Assembly: GCF_016862455.1 (NCBI RefSeq)
Contig: NZ_BOMZ01000089.1
Coordinates: forward strand, 62,001-126,000
Length of the DNA: 64,000 nt
From: Actinoplanes utahensis
Lineage (GTDB): Bacteria; Actinomycetota; Actinomycetes; Mycobacteriales; Micromonosporaceae
Reading direction: 5' to 3'
Positions 47,556-56,224 of this stretch are shown in pieces (the first letter of the stretch is position 1; every line of letters begins with the position of its first letter). The notes beneath the pieces were generated by a model. The model saw only the letters and a program-made list of their open reading frames with translations, did no database searches and had not been told where the DNA came from. The position numbers were made by a program, and so were the translations under genes.

Positions 47556-49082
47556 ATGAAACAGCAATGGATGAGTCCCGCGACGGCGGTCCGCCGGTGG
47601 GCGGGGATATCCGGATCGGCGCCCGCCGTCATCTACGACGATGAGACGATCACTTTCGCGGAACTGGACGACCGTGTGCGCCGGTCGGCCGCTGTTCTCG
47701 CCGCCGGCGGAGTACGCGCCGGCGACCGGGTCGCGTACCTCGGCCTGAACAGTCCGCTGTTCCTGGAGACGCTGCTCGCCGCGGCGCATCTGGGAGCCAC
47801 CTTCGTCCCGGTCAACTTCCGGCTCGCGCCGGACGAGGTCGCGTACGTGCTCGGCCACTCCGGCTGTCACAGCGTCGTCGCCGAGGACGGCTACCGGGAG
47901 CTGATCGACGGTATCGCCGGTGCGGTGCCGGTCCGCCGCTTCCATGTGGAGGGCGACGACGCCGGGCCGGTTCCGGAACCGCCGGAGCCGGCCGTGGTGG
48001 ACGCCGGCGACGTGGCCGTGCTGATGTACACCTCCGGCACCACCGGGCGCCCGAAGGGCGTCGTGCTGACCTACGGCAACCTGTGGTGGAACCAGGCCAA
48101 CGTGCACGCCACCATCGACATCCGGCCGCGGGCCGCGACCCTCGCGGTCGCCCCGCTCTTCCACATCGGCGGTCTCAACGCCTTCACCCTCGGGGTGCTC
48201 TGCCGGGGCGGCGCCGTCGTCCTGCGGCGCTCCTTCGATCCCGACGCCTGCCTGCGCGACATCGAGCGGTACGGGGTGGCCAGCACGTTCATGGTGCCGA
48301 CGATGTTCGCGGCGCTGCTGAGGTCGGAGCGGTTCGCCGGCACCGATCTCTCCTCGCTGACCGCGGCCGTGGTGGCGGGGGCGCCGGTCCCGGCGTCGCT
48401 GGTCACCGACTACGCCGATCGTGGTGTGGCGCTGCAACAGGCGTGGGGCCTGACCGAGACCGCGCCGTTCGCCACCTATCTGCCGCCGCACCTGGTGCGG
48501 GAGCATCCGGCCTCGGCCGGCTTCGCGATGCCCTTCTCGGAGGTACGGGTGATCTCGCCGGAGACCGGCCGGCCGGTCGGCGCGGGTGTCGCCGGGGAAC
48601 TGTGCGTCCGCGGCCCGAACGTCACCCGCGAGTACTGGGACGATCCGCGGGCCACCGCGGCGGTCATCGACGCCGACGGCTGGTTCCGGACCGGTGACCT
48701 CGGCTATGTCGACGAGCAGGGCCTCTGCTACATCGTCGACCGGTTGAGTGACCTGATCATCAGCGGCGGGGAGAACATCTCGCCCGCCGAGATCGAGCGG
48801 GTCCTGATCAGATTCCCGGGCGTACGGGACGTCGCCGTGGTGGGCGTGGCGGACCCGACGTGGGGCGAGGTGCCGGTGGCGGCGCTCTGCCACGCCGATG
48901 CCGAGCCGCCCACCCTCGACGCCGTCCGCTCGTTCGTCGCCGACCACCTGGGCCGGTTCAAGCGACCGGCGGCCCTGGTCTCCCTGCCGGCTCTGCCCCG
49001 CAACGGCAGCGGAAAGATCGACCGATCCGCTGTCCGGGCGCGGGTCGCCGCAACCCTTCCGACAGAAAGCAGGATCCCGTGA
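47556..49082 (+). CDS. Acyl-CoA ligase (class I adenylate-forming enzyme)
   Basis: 508 aa. ANL motifs: MYTSGTTGRPKGVVLTYGN (A3), WGLTETAP (A5), GWFRTGDLGYVDEQGLCYIVDRLSDLIISGGENISPAEIE (A7-A8) and catalytic Lys in GSGKIDRSAV. The GGENISP wording marks an acyl-CoA synthetase (aryl or medium-chain) rather than an NRPS adenylation domain. Coupled by a GTGA overlap to the MIO lyase gene, it probably activates the arylacrylate released by that enzyme, as EncH does after EncP in enterocin biosynthesis. Own promoter-like sequence lies just upstream. Confidence 0.9.
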   Translation: MKQQWMSPATAVRRWAGISGSAPAVIYDDETITFAELDDRVRRSAAVLAAGGVRAGDRVAYLGLNSPLFLETLLAAAHLGATFVPVNFRLAPDEVAYVLGHSGCHSVVAEDGYRELIDGIAGAVPVRRFHVEGDDAGPVPEPPEPAVVDAGDVAVLMYTSGTTGRPKGVVLTYGNLWWNQANVHATIDIRPRAATLAVAPLFHIGGLNAFTLGVLCRGGAVVLRRSFDPDACLRDIERYGVASTFMVPTMFAALLRSERFAGTDLSSLTAAVVAGAPVPASLVTDYADRGVALQQAWGLTETAPFATYLPPHLVREHPASAGFAMPFSEVRVISPETGRPVGAGVAGELCVRGPNVTREYWDDPRATAAVIDADGWFRTGDLGYVDEQGLCYIVDRLSDLIISGGENISPAEIERVLIRFPGVRDVAVVGVADPTWGEVPVAALCHADAEPPTLDAVRSFVADHLGRFKRPAALVSLPALPRNGSGKIDRSAVRARVAATLPTESRIP

Positions 49083-50656
49083 GCATTCTCGTTATCGACG
49101 GCCACCACCTGACCCTCGCCGACATCGTCACGGTGGCCCGGCAGCCCGGAACGCTGAGCCTCACGCTGGACGACGAGGCGCGCCGCCGGATGACGCTGTC
49201 CACCGAGCTGAAGACCAAGCTCATCGAGACCGGGATCCCGATCTACGGCGTCACCTCCGGGTTCGGCGACAGCAACACCCGCCAGATCGGCGCGGGGAAG
49301 GTCGAGGCCCTTCAGCGCAACCTGATCCGTTTCCTGGGGTGCGGGGTGGGGACGCCGGCGGCGCCCGACGTCGTGCGGGCCACCATGCTGGTCCGGGCCA
49401 ACTGCCTGGCGAGGGGCCATTCGGGGGTACGCCCGGAGATCGTCACGAACCTCCTGACGTGCCTCGAGGAGGACATCCTCCCGGTGATCCCGGAACAGGG
49501 GTCGGTGGGCGCCAGCGGTGACCTGGTGCCGCTCAGCTACATCGCGGCGCTGCTGGTGGGCGAGGGGACGGTGTCGCATCGGGGTGTCGAGCGTCCCGCC
49601 GCCGAGGCCCTGGCCGCGGTCGGCCTCGAGCCGCTGGTGCTCGAGGCCAAGGAGGGTCTGGGCCTGGTCAACGGCACGTCGTTCATGTCCGGGTTCGCCG
49701 CGCTGGCGGTGCACGACGCGACCGAGCTCGCCTACGCCGCCGACCTGTGCACGGCGCTGGCGTCCTCGGTGCTGCGGGGCAACCCGACCCACTTCACGGC
49801 GTTCCTGTTCGAGCAGAAGCCGCACGACGGCGTGGTGGACAGCGCCCGGACGATCCGCCAGTTCCTCGCCGAGGGCGACAGGCGTGGCGCGGTGCCGGGG
49901 ATCCTGGCCGGCGCCGGGTTCCGGGAGCTGGAGGAGCCGATCCAGGACCGGTACTCGATCCGGTGCGCGCCGCACGTGACGGGAGTGCTGCGGGACACCG
50001 TCGAGTGGGCCCGGCGCTGGGTCACCGTCGAGGTCAACTCCTCCAACGACAATCCGTTGTTCGACGTCGCCGAGAGCGTGGCGCACAACGGCGGCAACTT
50101 CTACGGCGGGCACGTCGGGCAGGCGATGGACGCGCTGAAGACGGCCGTGGCGAGCGTGGCGGACCTGCTGGACCGTCAGCTGGAGCTGGTCGTGGACGAG
50201 AAGTTCAACAACGGTCTGCCGCCGAACCTGATCCCGCCGGTCTCGCCGGACAGTGACGCCGCCGGGCTGCACCACGGCTTCAAGGGCATGCAGATCGCGG
50301 CGTCGTCCCTGGTGGCCGAGGCGTTGAAGAACACCATGCCGGCGACGTCGTTCTCCCGGTCGACCGAGGCACACAACCAGGACAAGGTCAGCATGGGCAC
50401 CATCGCGGCCCGGGACGCCCGGACCGTCATCGCGCTGGCCCAGCAGGTCACCGCGATCCACCTGCTGGCGCTCGCCCAGGCCGCCGATCTGCGGGGCGCG
50501 GACTGCCTGAACCCGGCCGCCCGGACGGCACACGACCTGGTGCGGGAGGTGTCGCCGTACGTCGACGGGGACCGGCCCCTGCAGGGGGACATCCGCGAGG
50601 TGACGGGCCTGGTGGCGTCCGGCGCCCTGCGCGCGGCGCTGCCCGAGCCGGTCTGA
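49079..50656 (+). CDS. MIO-type aromatic amino acid ammonia-lyase/aminomutase
   Basis: 525 aa. The MIO prosthetic group arises from Ala145-Ser146-Gly147 in GSVGASGDLVPLSY; the catalytic Tyr loop (GIPIYGVTSGFGDSNTR), VNGTSFMSG and NSSNDNPLFD are intact. The selectivity pair after NLIR is Phe85-Leu86; in plant PAL this pair selects phenylalanine, while His appears in tyrosine enzymes. It is thus not an ordinary histidase and probably acts on Phe or another non-hydroxylated aromatic amino acid, giving an arylacrylate or a beta-amino acid. Lyase and aminomutase cannot be separated by eye. GTG 49079 overlaps the ligase stop; a 27-bp hairpin terminates the operon. Confidence 0.9.
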   Translation: MSILVIDGHHLTLADIVTVARQPGTLSLTLDDEARRRMTLSTELKTKLIETGIPIYGVTSGFGDSNTRQIGAGKVEALQRNLIRFLGCGVGTPAAPDVVRATMLVRANCLARGHSGVRPEIVTNLLTCLEEDILPVIPEQGSVGASGDLVPLSYIAALLVGEGTVSHRGVERPAAEALAAVGLEPLVLEAKEGLGLVNGTSFMSGFAALAVHDATELAYAADLCTALASSVLRGNPTHFTAFLFEQKPHDGVVDSARTIRQFLAEGDRRGAVPGILAGAGFRELEEPIQDRYSIRCAPHVTGVLRDTVEWARRWVTVEVNSSNDNPLFDVAESVAHNGGNFYGGHVGQAMDALKTAVASVADLLDRQLELVVDEKFNNGLPPNLIPPVSPDSDAAGLHHGFKGMQIAASSLVAEALKNTMPATSFSRSTEAHNQDKVSMGTIAARDARTVIALAQQVTAIHLLALAQAADLRGADCLNPAARTAHDLVREVSPYVDGDRPLQGDIREVTGLVASGALRAALPEPV

Positions 50657-50671
50657 GTTGCCCGAACCGGG

Positions 50672-50738
50672 CCCGCAACCGCCGAACGCCTGGCCATCGT
50701 GGTGATGGCCAGGCGTTCGGCGGTTGCGGGACCCTTTT
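50672..50738 (+). terminator. 27-bp perfect hairpin terminator with T-tract
   Basis: A perfect 27-bp stem (50672-50698 with 50704-50730, loop GTGGT) is followed by ACCCTTTTCT. It is the strongest terminator in the window and lies between the convergent MIO lyase and SARP genes, marking the end of the biosynthetic operon. The short gap to 50800 holds nothing else. Confidence 0.95.
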
Positions 50739-50800
50739 CTCCGGGTGGGTGGCTCGAGCGCGAGCGACGGCCGAACCACACCCACTCCGGTCCGGGGGTG

Positions 50801-52534
50801 TCACCGCGGCGCCGGGACGGCCGCCGCCTCCTCCAGGTTGTGCGCCCAGAGGTACGTCAGCTCGTGCATCGTGTACTGCGGGCCCGCGTTGACCACGTTG
50901 CGCTCGGCGAGGTCGTCGATGATCCGGGCGACGTTCAGCGCGATGTACTCGTCCCGCTGGACCGCCGCCTCGCTCTGGCTGAGCCACCGGACGACCGACT
51001 GGTGGGTGGTGTTCAGCCGCGCGTAACCGCGCTGCAGCCGCTGCCGCACACTCAGGTTCCCGGCCGTCAGCTCGTCCACCCGGCGGTGGGCCGGCGCCAG
51101 GCGCTGGGCCAGGTCGGCCACCCGCCAGTGCGGGTTGCTGAGCAGCCGGGTGCCGGCGATGCGCAGCGCCAGCGGCAGGTTCCCGCAGTAGTGCAGGATC
51201 GCGGCGGTGGCCTCCGGCTCGGCGTGCAGTCGGCGTTCCCCGGCGATGGCGGCGAGCAGCACCCGCGCCTCGTGCGGGGTCAGCGGCCCGAGGCTGATCA
51301 TCCGGGCGCCGGCCGGCGCCACCCCGGGGGTCTGCGCGGTGATGATCGCGGCACTCTGCCCGCTGGCCGGCAGGAACGGGGTGACCTGTTCCGGTGTCTC
51401 GGCGTCGTCGAGCACGATCAGCATCCGCTTGGTGGCCAGCAGGCTGCGGTACAGCTGGATCCGTTCGTCCAGCCCGGCCGGCAGGTCCTGCTGCGGGATG
51501 CCGAGCGCGACCAGGAACCCGCCGAGCACGTCACCGGCCCGGCGCGGCTGGTCGGCCACCGAGTGCAGCTCGGCGAAGAGCTGACCGTCCGGGAAGTCGG
51601 CGGCGTGCGCGTGACTGGCCTGGAGCGCCAGCGCGGTCTTGCCCACGCCGGGCATGCCGGTGATCACGATCGGCTCGGGCGCCTTGGTGCGCAGCCGGGC
51701 GGCCATCGCCGCCAGCTGCGTCTCGCGCCCGACGAAGTCGCCCACCTTGCGGGGCAGCATCGCCGGGATGACCCCGGACCAGACACCGGCCCGCGGTGAG
51801 CCCAGCGCGCCGGTCAACAGCTGCTGATAGGCCTCGGCCAGCTCCGCGCCGGGGTCGACGCCCAGCTCTTCGGCGAGCAGGGTGCGGGCCTCGTGGTAGG
51901 TGGCGATCGCCTCGGCCTGGCGGTCGGAACGGTAGAGGGCGGCCATCAGCTGGATCCGCAGCCGCTCCCGGAGCGGGTGCGCGGCGACCAGCCCGGCCAG
52001 CTCGGCGGTGAGCTGACGGTGCCGGCCGAGCGCCAGGTCGGCTTCGATGCGGGCCTCCAGCGCGGTCATCCGCGCCTCCTCGAGCCGGGGCCGCTCCAGC
52101 GCGATCAGCCGGGTGGTGGCGTCGTCGAGCGCCCGGCCGCGCCACAGCCCGAGCGACCGCCGGAGGACGGCGGCCGCCTCGGCGAACCGCTCCTCGTGCA
52201 GGGCCTTGACGCCCTCCCGGGAGAGGCGTCCGAACTGGACGTGGTCGCAGAGGACGAGCTCGCCGAGCTCCATCTGGTATCCGGCCGTCATGCGGGTGAT
52301 GGTCAGGTGGTCGCTCAGCTGTTTGCGCAGACGGGAGACGTACGTGTAGATCTGCGCGCTGGCGGTGGTGGGCGGGTGTCCCTCCCAGAGCCGGTCGGCG
52401 AGCTGCTCGTCCGAGACGACCCGGCCGCCGGAGAGCAGGAGGGCGGCCAGCACGGTCCGCTGCTTCGCGCCGCGGAGGGCGTCCTCGGCGCCTCCGTCGA
52501 CGGCTCTTACCGGTCCCAGAATCTGAAATTCCAT
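50801..52534 (-). CDS. SARP-type regulator with BTAD and NB-ARC domains (AfsR-like)
   Basis: 577 aa. Residues 1-95 are an OmpR-like winged helix (GAKQRTVLAALLLSGGRVVSDEQLADRLWEGHPP, YVSRLRKQL); 96-245 a bacterial transcriptional activation domain (ATYHEARTLLAEELGVDPGAELAEAYQQLL); 265-575 an NB-ARC ATPase with Walker A GMPGVGKTAL and Walker B MLIVLDD, then the LPLALRIAG motif. There are no C-terminal TPR repeats, so it is shorter than AfsR. SARPs activate antibiotic genes by binding direct repeats near the -35; this is the likely pathway-specific activator. ATG 52534 follows GGGGGAG. Upstream lies a notably AT-rich 490-bp region. Confidence 0.93.
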   Translation of the reverse strand: MEFQILGPVRAVDGGAEDALRGAKQRTVLAALLLSGGRVVSDEQLADRLWEGHPPTTASAQIYTYVSRLRKQLSDHLTITRMTAGYQMELGELVLCDHVQFGRLSREGVKALHEERFAEAAAVLRRSLGLWRGRALDDATTRLIALERPRLEEARMTALEARIEADLALGRHRQLTAELAGLVAAHPLRERLRIQLMAALYRSDRQAEAIATYHEARTLLAEELGVDPGAELAEAYQQLLTGALGSPRAGVWSGVIPAMLPRKVGDFVGRETQLAAMAARLRTKAPEPIVITGMPGVGKTALALQASHAHAADFPDGQLFAELHSVADQPRRAGDVLGGFLVALGIPQQDLPAGLDERIQLYRSLLATKRMLIVLDDAETPEQVTPFLPASGQSAAIITAQTPGVAPAGARMISLGPLTPHEARVLLAAIAGERRLHAEPEATAAILHYCGNLPLALRIAGTRLLSNPHWRVADLAQRLAPAHRRVDELTAGNLSVRQRLQRGYARLNTTHQSVVRWLSQSEAAVQRDEYIALNVARIIDDLAERNVVNAGPQYTMHELTYLWAHNLEEAAAVPAPR

Positions 52535-53024
52535 GATCTCCCCCGATTTCGTAGACAGTGCGATGGGGCCGGATGAACGCGGCCGGCAGCGAAGCCCTCT
52601 CAGCGATGGCGCCGGGGCGTCGGTGCGCGTTTCGATGTCGGCTGAATATTCGGAACGAAGGATCCAGCCCGCCGGTACGAAAGGAACTCCGACGGTCGGT
52701 TGTGATCCTATCTAAATCCGGGGTTGAGGGGAAGAAGTATGGGTATCCGTCTTGAATTTATTAGACGTTTGGCGTAAGTGCGAAGATAAAGTTCAGAATA
52801 GGGGTGTACAGTGATTGATATCTGCTGTAGGCCCAGCTCAGAACCGCTTTTAGGCATGAAGAAAGGATCCGCGATCGTGGGATTGCGGATCAATTCACAG
52901 CATTGAGTTGTCACGTTTTCTATGCGTTCTCCAATCGTTGCCAGCTCGGGTATAGAAGCGCCTCGGAACATGGATCCGTGGCATTTCTAAGAAGCGTGCG
53001 GATCAACACCGGCGGTGACTTCGG
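52535..53024. promoter_or_regulatory. AT-rich divergent promoter region between SARP and phosphodiesterase genes
   Basis: About 490 bases separate the divergent genes. The part 52690-52980 is clearly lower in GC than everything around it, with tracts such as GATCCTATCTAAAT and TTGAATTTATTAGACG. No convincing coding sequence is seen. It probably holds both promoters and possible activator or xenogeneic-silencer sites. Confidence 0.5.
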
Positions 53025-54236
53025 ATGAAGCCGCTGGTGATGCTGAACCTGGCCGGCCTGAACCGGCGGCTGCTGGCGCACATGCCGCATCTGTCGGGCA
53101 TGGCGGCGTACGGCTGGCAGGCCGATCTGGGCACCGTGCTGCCCGCGCTGGCCTGCAGCGCACAGACCACCTACCTCAGTGGAACCGGGCCGGCCCGGCA
53201 CGGTGTCGTCGGCGACGGCTGGTACTCCCGCGACCGTGGGCGGATCCTCTTCTGGCGGCGGCGCAACCTGCTGACGCCCGTGGACCGGATCAGCGACGCG
53301 GCCGCCGGGTACCACCCCGGCCACCCCGGCCCCGCGGCCACCGGCCCCGCCACCGCGGTGATCCGGGCGGCGCAGGCGATCCTCGACGGATCCCGCCCGT
53401 CCCTGCTCCTGGCCCGGGTCGACGAACTGGACCGGGACCTGCAGCGGTACGGGCCGGACACCCCGGCGGCGGTGACGGCCGCCGCCACCGTCGACGCCGC
53501 CGTGGCCGGGCTGACCGACCGCGCCGGCAGCGGCGACATCGACCTGGTGGTGCTCAGCGAGTACGGGGTCGGCGCGGTGCGCCACCCGGTCGCCGTCAAC
53601 CGACTGCTGCGCGCCGAGGGCTTCCTCGAGGTGACCACCGGCACCGCCACCGGCATGGAGTACCTGGACACCGTCGCGTCGCGGGCCTTCGCCGTCGCCG
53701 ACCACCAGGTGGCCCACGTGTACGTGCCCGACCCGGCCGACCACGCGAAGGTCCGGGCGCTGCTGGAGGCGGCCGACGGCGTCGACGAGGTGCTGGACCG
53801 GCACGACCAGGGCCGGCACGGGCTGGAGCATCCGAACGGCGGCGACCTCCTGGCGATCGCCCGGCCGGACGCCTGGTTCAGCTACTACTACTGGCTCGAC
53901 GACACCCGCGCCCCGCACTTCGCCCGGGGCGTCGAGCCGCACCGCAAGCCCGGCTACGACCCCACCGAGCTGCTGGCCGATCCGGCCTCGCCCGAGCTGC
54001 TGGGCCGGGCCGCGCTCATCCCGGAGCGCCGCGGCACCGGCTTCCGCTACACCATGAACGTCGTCCCCCTCGACCCCGCTGTTGTCCGCGGCTCGCACGG
54101 CCGCCTGCCCGACTCCGCCGACCGCGGCCCGGTCCTGCTCACGTCGGCGGACCGGGTCCCGGCCGTCGCCGCCGGCGGCCGGGTGGCCGCCACCGACGTC
54201 CGTCAGGTGCTGCTCGCGCTGCGCGATCCGGCCTGA
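53025..54236 (+). CDS. Type I phosphodiesterase / nucleotide pyrophosphatase family protein
   Basis: 403 aa, alkaline phosphatase superfamily. The metal/nucleophile segment GTVLPALACSAQTTYLSGTGPARHGVVGDGWY contains the nucleophilic Thr, and SLLLARVDELDRDLQRYGPDTP, LVVLSEYGVG and RGTGFRYTMNV the metal-binding Asp and His candidates. No signal peptide, so cytoplasmic. Homologues hydrolyse phosphodiesters or phosphonoesters; in this setting the substrate is unknown. Divergent from the SARP and convergent with the DAHP synthase gene, with a 13-bp terminator between. Confidence 0.8.
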   Translation: MKPLVMLNLAGLNRRLLAHMPHLSGMAAYGWQADLGTVLPALACSAQTTYLSGTGPARHGVVGDGWYSRDRGRILFWRRRNLLTPVDRISDAAAGYHPGHPGPAATGPATAVIRAAQAILDGSRPSLLLARVDELDRDLQRYGPDTPAAVTAAATVDAAVAGLTDRAGSGDIDLVVLSEYGVGAVRHPVAVNRLLRAEGFLEVTTGTATGMEYLDTVASRAFAVADHQVAHVYVPDPADHAKVRALLEAADGVDEVLDRHDQGRHGLEHPNGGDLLAIARPDAWFSYYYWLDDTRAPHFARGVEPHRKPGYDPTELLADPASPELLGRAALIPERRGTGFRYTMNVVPLDPAVVRGSHGRLPDSADRGPVLLTSADRVPAVAAGGRVAATDVRQVLLALRDPA

Positions 54237-54247
54237 CCGCACGACCC

Positions 54248-54278
54248 GGCCCGGCGCCCCCACACGGGGCGCCGGGCC
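54248..54278. terminator. 13-bp hairpin between phosphodiesterase and DAHP synthase genes
   Basis: GGCCCGGCGCCCC (54248-54260) pairs with GGGGCGCCGGGCC (54266-54278), loop CACAC, between convergent genes. Confidence 0.75.
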
Positions 54279-54304
54279 TGTCGCGTCTCCGGCTCCGGGC
54301 ACGG

Positions 54305-55528
54305 TCACACTTCGACGCCGGCGGCCAGCTCACCCCGCCGCGGCGGGGCGAGCCTCTTCTCGAGCAGCGCCGCGACACGCGTGGCGAGCTCGATCGACTG
54401 GGCGCGGTTCAGGCGCGGGTCGCAGGGCGACTCGTACCGCTGACCGAGGTCGGACAGGCCGACCGCGCCGCCGACGCATTCGGTGACCTCCGCGCCGGTG
54501 AGCTCCAGGTGCAGGCCACCGGCCACGGTGCCGAGCGCCTCGTGCACCTCCAGGAACCCCTCGATCTCGGCGAGCACCTCGCTGACCGCGCGGGTCTTGT
54601 GCCCGCTCGGCGCGGTCACCGTGTTGCCGTGCATCGGGTCGCACAGCCAGAGCACCCGGGCGCCGCTCGCGGTGACCGCCCGCACCAGGCCGGGCAGCAC
54701 CTCGCGGATTCGGTTCGCGCCCATCCTGGTGATGAACGTCAGCCGGCCCGGCGTCCGCTCCGGGTCCAGCCGGTCCAGCAGCGCCAGCACGTCGCCGGCG
54801 CTGCTGGTGGGGCCGAGTTTGACCGCGACCGGGTTCGCCACGTCCCCCGCGAACGCGACGTGCGCCCCGTCGAGCCGGCGGGTGCGCTCGCCGATCCAGA
54901 GCAGGTGCCCGGACGCCGCGTACATCCGGCCGGTGGCGTCGTCGATACGGGTCAGCGCCTCCTCGTACGGCAGGACCAGCGCCTCGTGGCTGGTGTAGAG
55001 CTCGGGCATCATCGCCCGAACCAGATTCAGCGTGGCCAGCGACGCGTGATACGCCCGGCGCAGCCGGTCCGGGTCCGGGGTGCGGCCGGCCGTCGTGAAC
55101 GCCACGTCGTTGGCGATGTCGCCCCGGTACACCGGCAGGGTCACCCCGTCGCGGGTCTCGGCCGGCGACGAGCGCGGCTTGGCGTACTGGCCGGCGATGC
55201 GCCCCACGTGCACCACCGGCCGCCCGGCCGCCTCCGCCAGCGGCTGCGCCATCCGGCGCATGGTGTCCAGGGTGGCGGCGATACGGACCGGGGTGACCCC
55301 GTCGAAGGTCTCCGCGCAGTCGCCGCCCTGCAGGACGAAGGCGTCCCCGGCGGCGGCCTCCGCGAGCCGTTCGCGCAGGCGGTCGCACTCGGCGGCGAGC
55401 ACCAGTGCAGGCACCAGGGCCAGCTCGTCGGTGATCCTCTGCAGGGCTTCGCGGTCCGGCCAGGGTGGCTGCTGATCCATGGGCAGACGGCGCCACGGCG
55501 CGCGGTCGCCCGGCGTGATGACGTTCAT
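54305..55528 (-). CDS. Class II 3-deoxy-D-arabino-heptulosonate 7-phosphate synthase
   Basis: 407 aa, short plant/PhzC-type DAHP synthase. QQPPWPDREAL near the N-terminus, FVLQGGDCAETF, HVGRIAGQYAKPRS, LTFITRMGANRI, WLCDPMHGNT with the metal-binding Cys/His, and GLHLELTGAEVTECVGG match the family. It condenses PEP and erythrose 4-phosphate, the entry step of the shikimate pathway. Extra copies in secondary-metabolite clusters raise aromatic amino acid supply; here tryptophan for the halogenase and an aromatic substrate for the MIO enzyme. The start ATG overlaps the stop of a 25-codon upstream frame. Confidence 0.93.
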   Translation of the reverse strand: MNVITPGDRAPWRRLPMDQQPPWPDREALQRITDELALVPALVLAAECDRLRERLAEAAAGDAFVLQGGDCAETFDGVTPVRIAATLDTMRRMAQPLAEAAGRPVVHVGRIAGQYAKPRSSPAETRDGVTLPVYRGDIANDVAFTTAGRTPDPDRLRRAYHASLATLNLVRAMMPELYTSHEALVLPYEEALTRIDDATGRMYAASGHLLWIGERTRRLDGAHVAFAGDVANPVAVKLGPTSSAGDVLALLDRLDPERTPGRLTFITRMGANRIREVLPGLVRAVTASGARVLWLCDPMHGNTVTAPSGHKTRAVSEVLAEIEGFLEVHEALGTVAGGLHLELTGAEVTECVGGAVGLSDLGQRYESPCDPRLNRAQSIELATRVAALLEKRLAPPRRGELAAGVEV

Positions 55529-55602
55529 CGGTGCTGCGCCCGGCGGGCGGCGACCGGGCCGGAGCCGGGGCGGGACGGCGGACGGTGATGTTCCAGGGCC
55601 AT
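55525..55602 (-). CDS. Possible 25-aa leader peptide coupled to DAHP synthase
   Basis: From ATG 55602 a frame reads MALEHHRPPSRPGSGPVAAR and ends in a TGA overlapping the DAHP synthase ATG by four bases (ATGA). The synthase has no good ribosome site of its own, so coupling would explain its translation. The peptide is rich in Arg and Pro and has no Trp, Phe or Tyr codons, so it is not a classical aromatic attenuator. The remaining stretch to 56224 holds no supportable gene. Confidence 0.4.
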   Translation of the reverse strand: MALEHHRPPSRPGSGPVAARRAQHR

Positions 55603-56224
55603 GATCACACCAACTTCTGGGTTGTGGTGACTCGGAGGTCGGGGAGGCGGCGGAGGACCCCGCCCGGGTACGACCTCGAGCGGCTCGCCCGCACGGAAGA
55701 ACGGCATCGCGCCATGCCGGCGCGATGCCGCCTACCTGATGGAGTGGTTCCGGCAGTGGTGGTCAGACGGCCGTTCGCCCGCGCCGGCGGCGGTGGCCAC
55801 CGGGTCTCGCCGGTCCGGATGCGGTACGGGCCGGTGATGTGCACGGGCCGGGATGCCGGGCCGGTGCCGGGTCGAGGATCCCGCGGATGCGGAAGGTGAG
55901 TGAGTCACGCATCGCCGTCCTCGCTTCGTCGGATCGGTAGGTCAGACGAAGAAAGCATGGTGGCCGGGAGGACGCCGGAAGCCCGCGGCGGCAGGTAGCT
56001 GTCACCGTGCCCGGCGGGCGGGCAGCTTCCTGCCAGATCCGGTGGGGTGATCGCGGCGAGTCCTAGGGGGCCGCGTGCCCGGGCTACGGGTTCCGCTCCG
56101 CCCCCGCGGGCGGCACAGTGGTCATCAGGCGCCTGCCGATTGGCGCCCGCCGCCTTCGGGCCGCGTCGCAAGAAGTGAGTCGGCCTGGAAAGGACGTTGC
56201 CGCATTCTACGGAAAGGACTCGCG

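Noticed and set aside
52708..52971. 87-aa frame on the minus strand in the AT-rich region
   Set aside because: No ribosome site, no family, and the region lies between divergent promoters; probably chance in AT-rich DNA.
55531..56224. Several open frames in the gap before the LuxR-type gene
   Set aside because: All are short, Arg/Pro/Gly-rich and lack ribosome sites; treated as non-coding apart from the doubtful DAHP leader.
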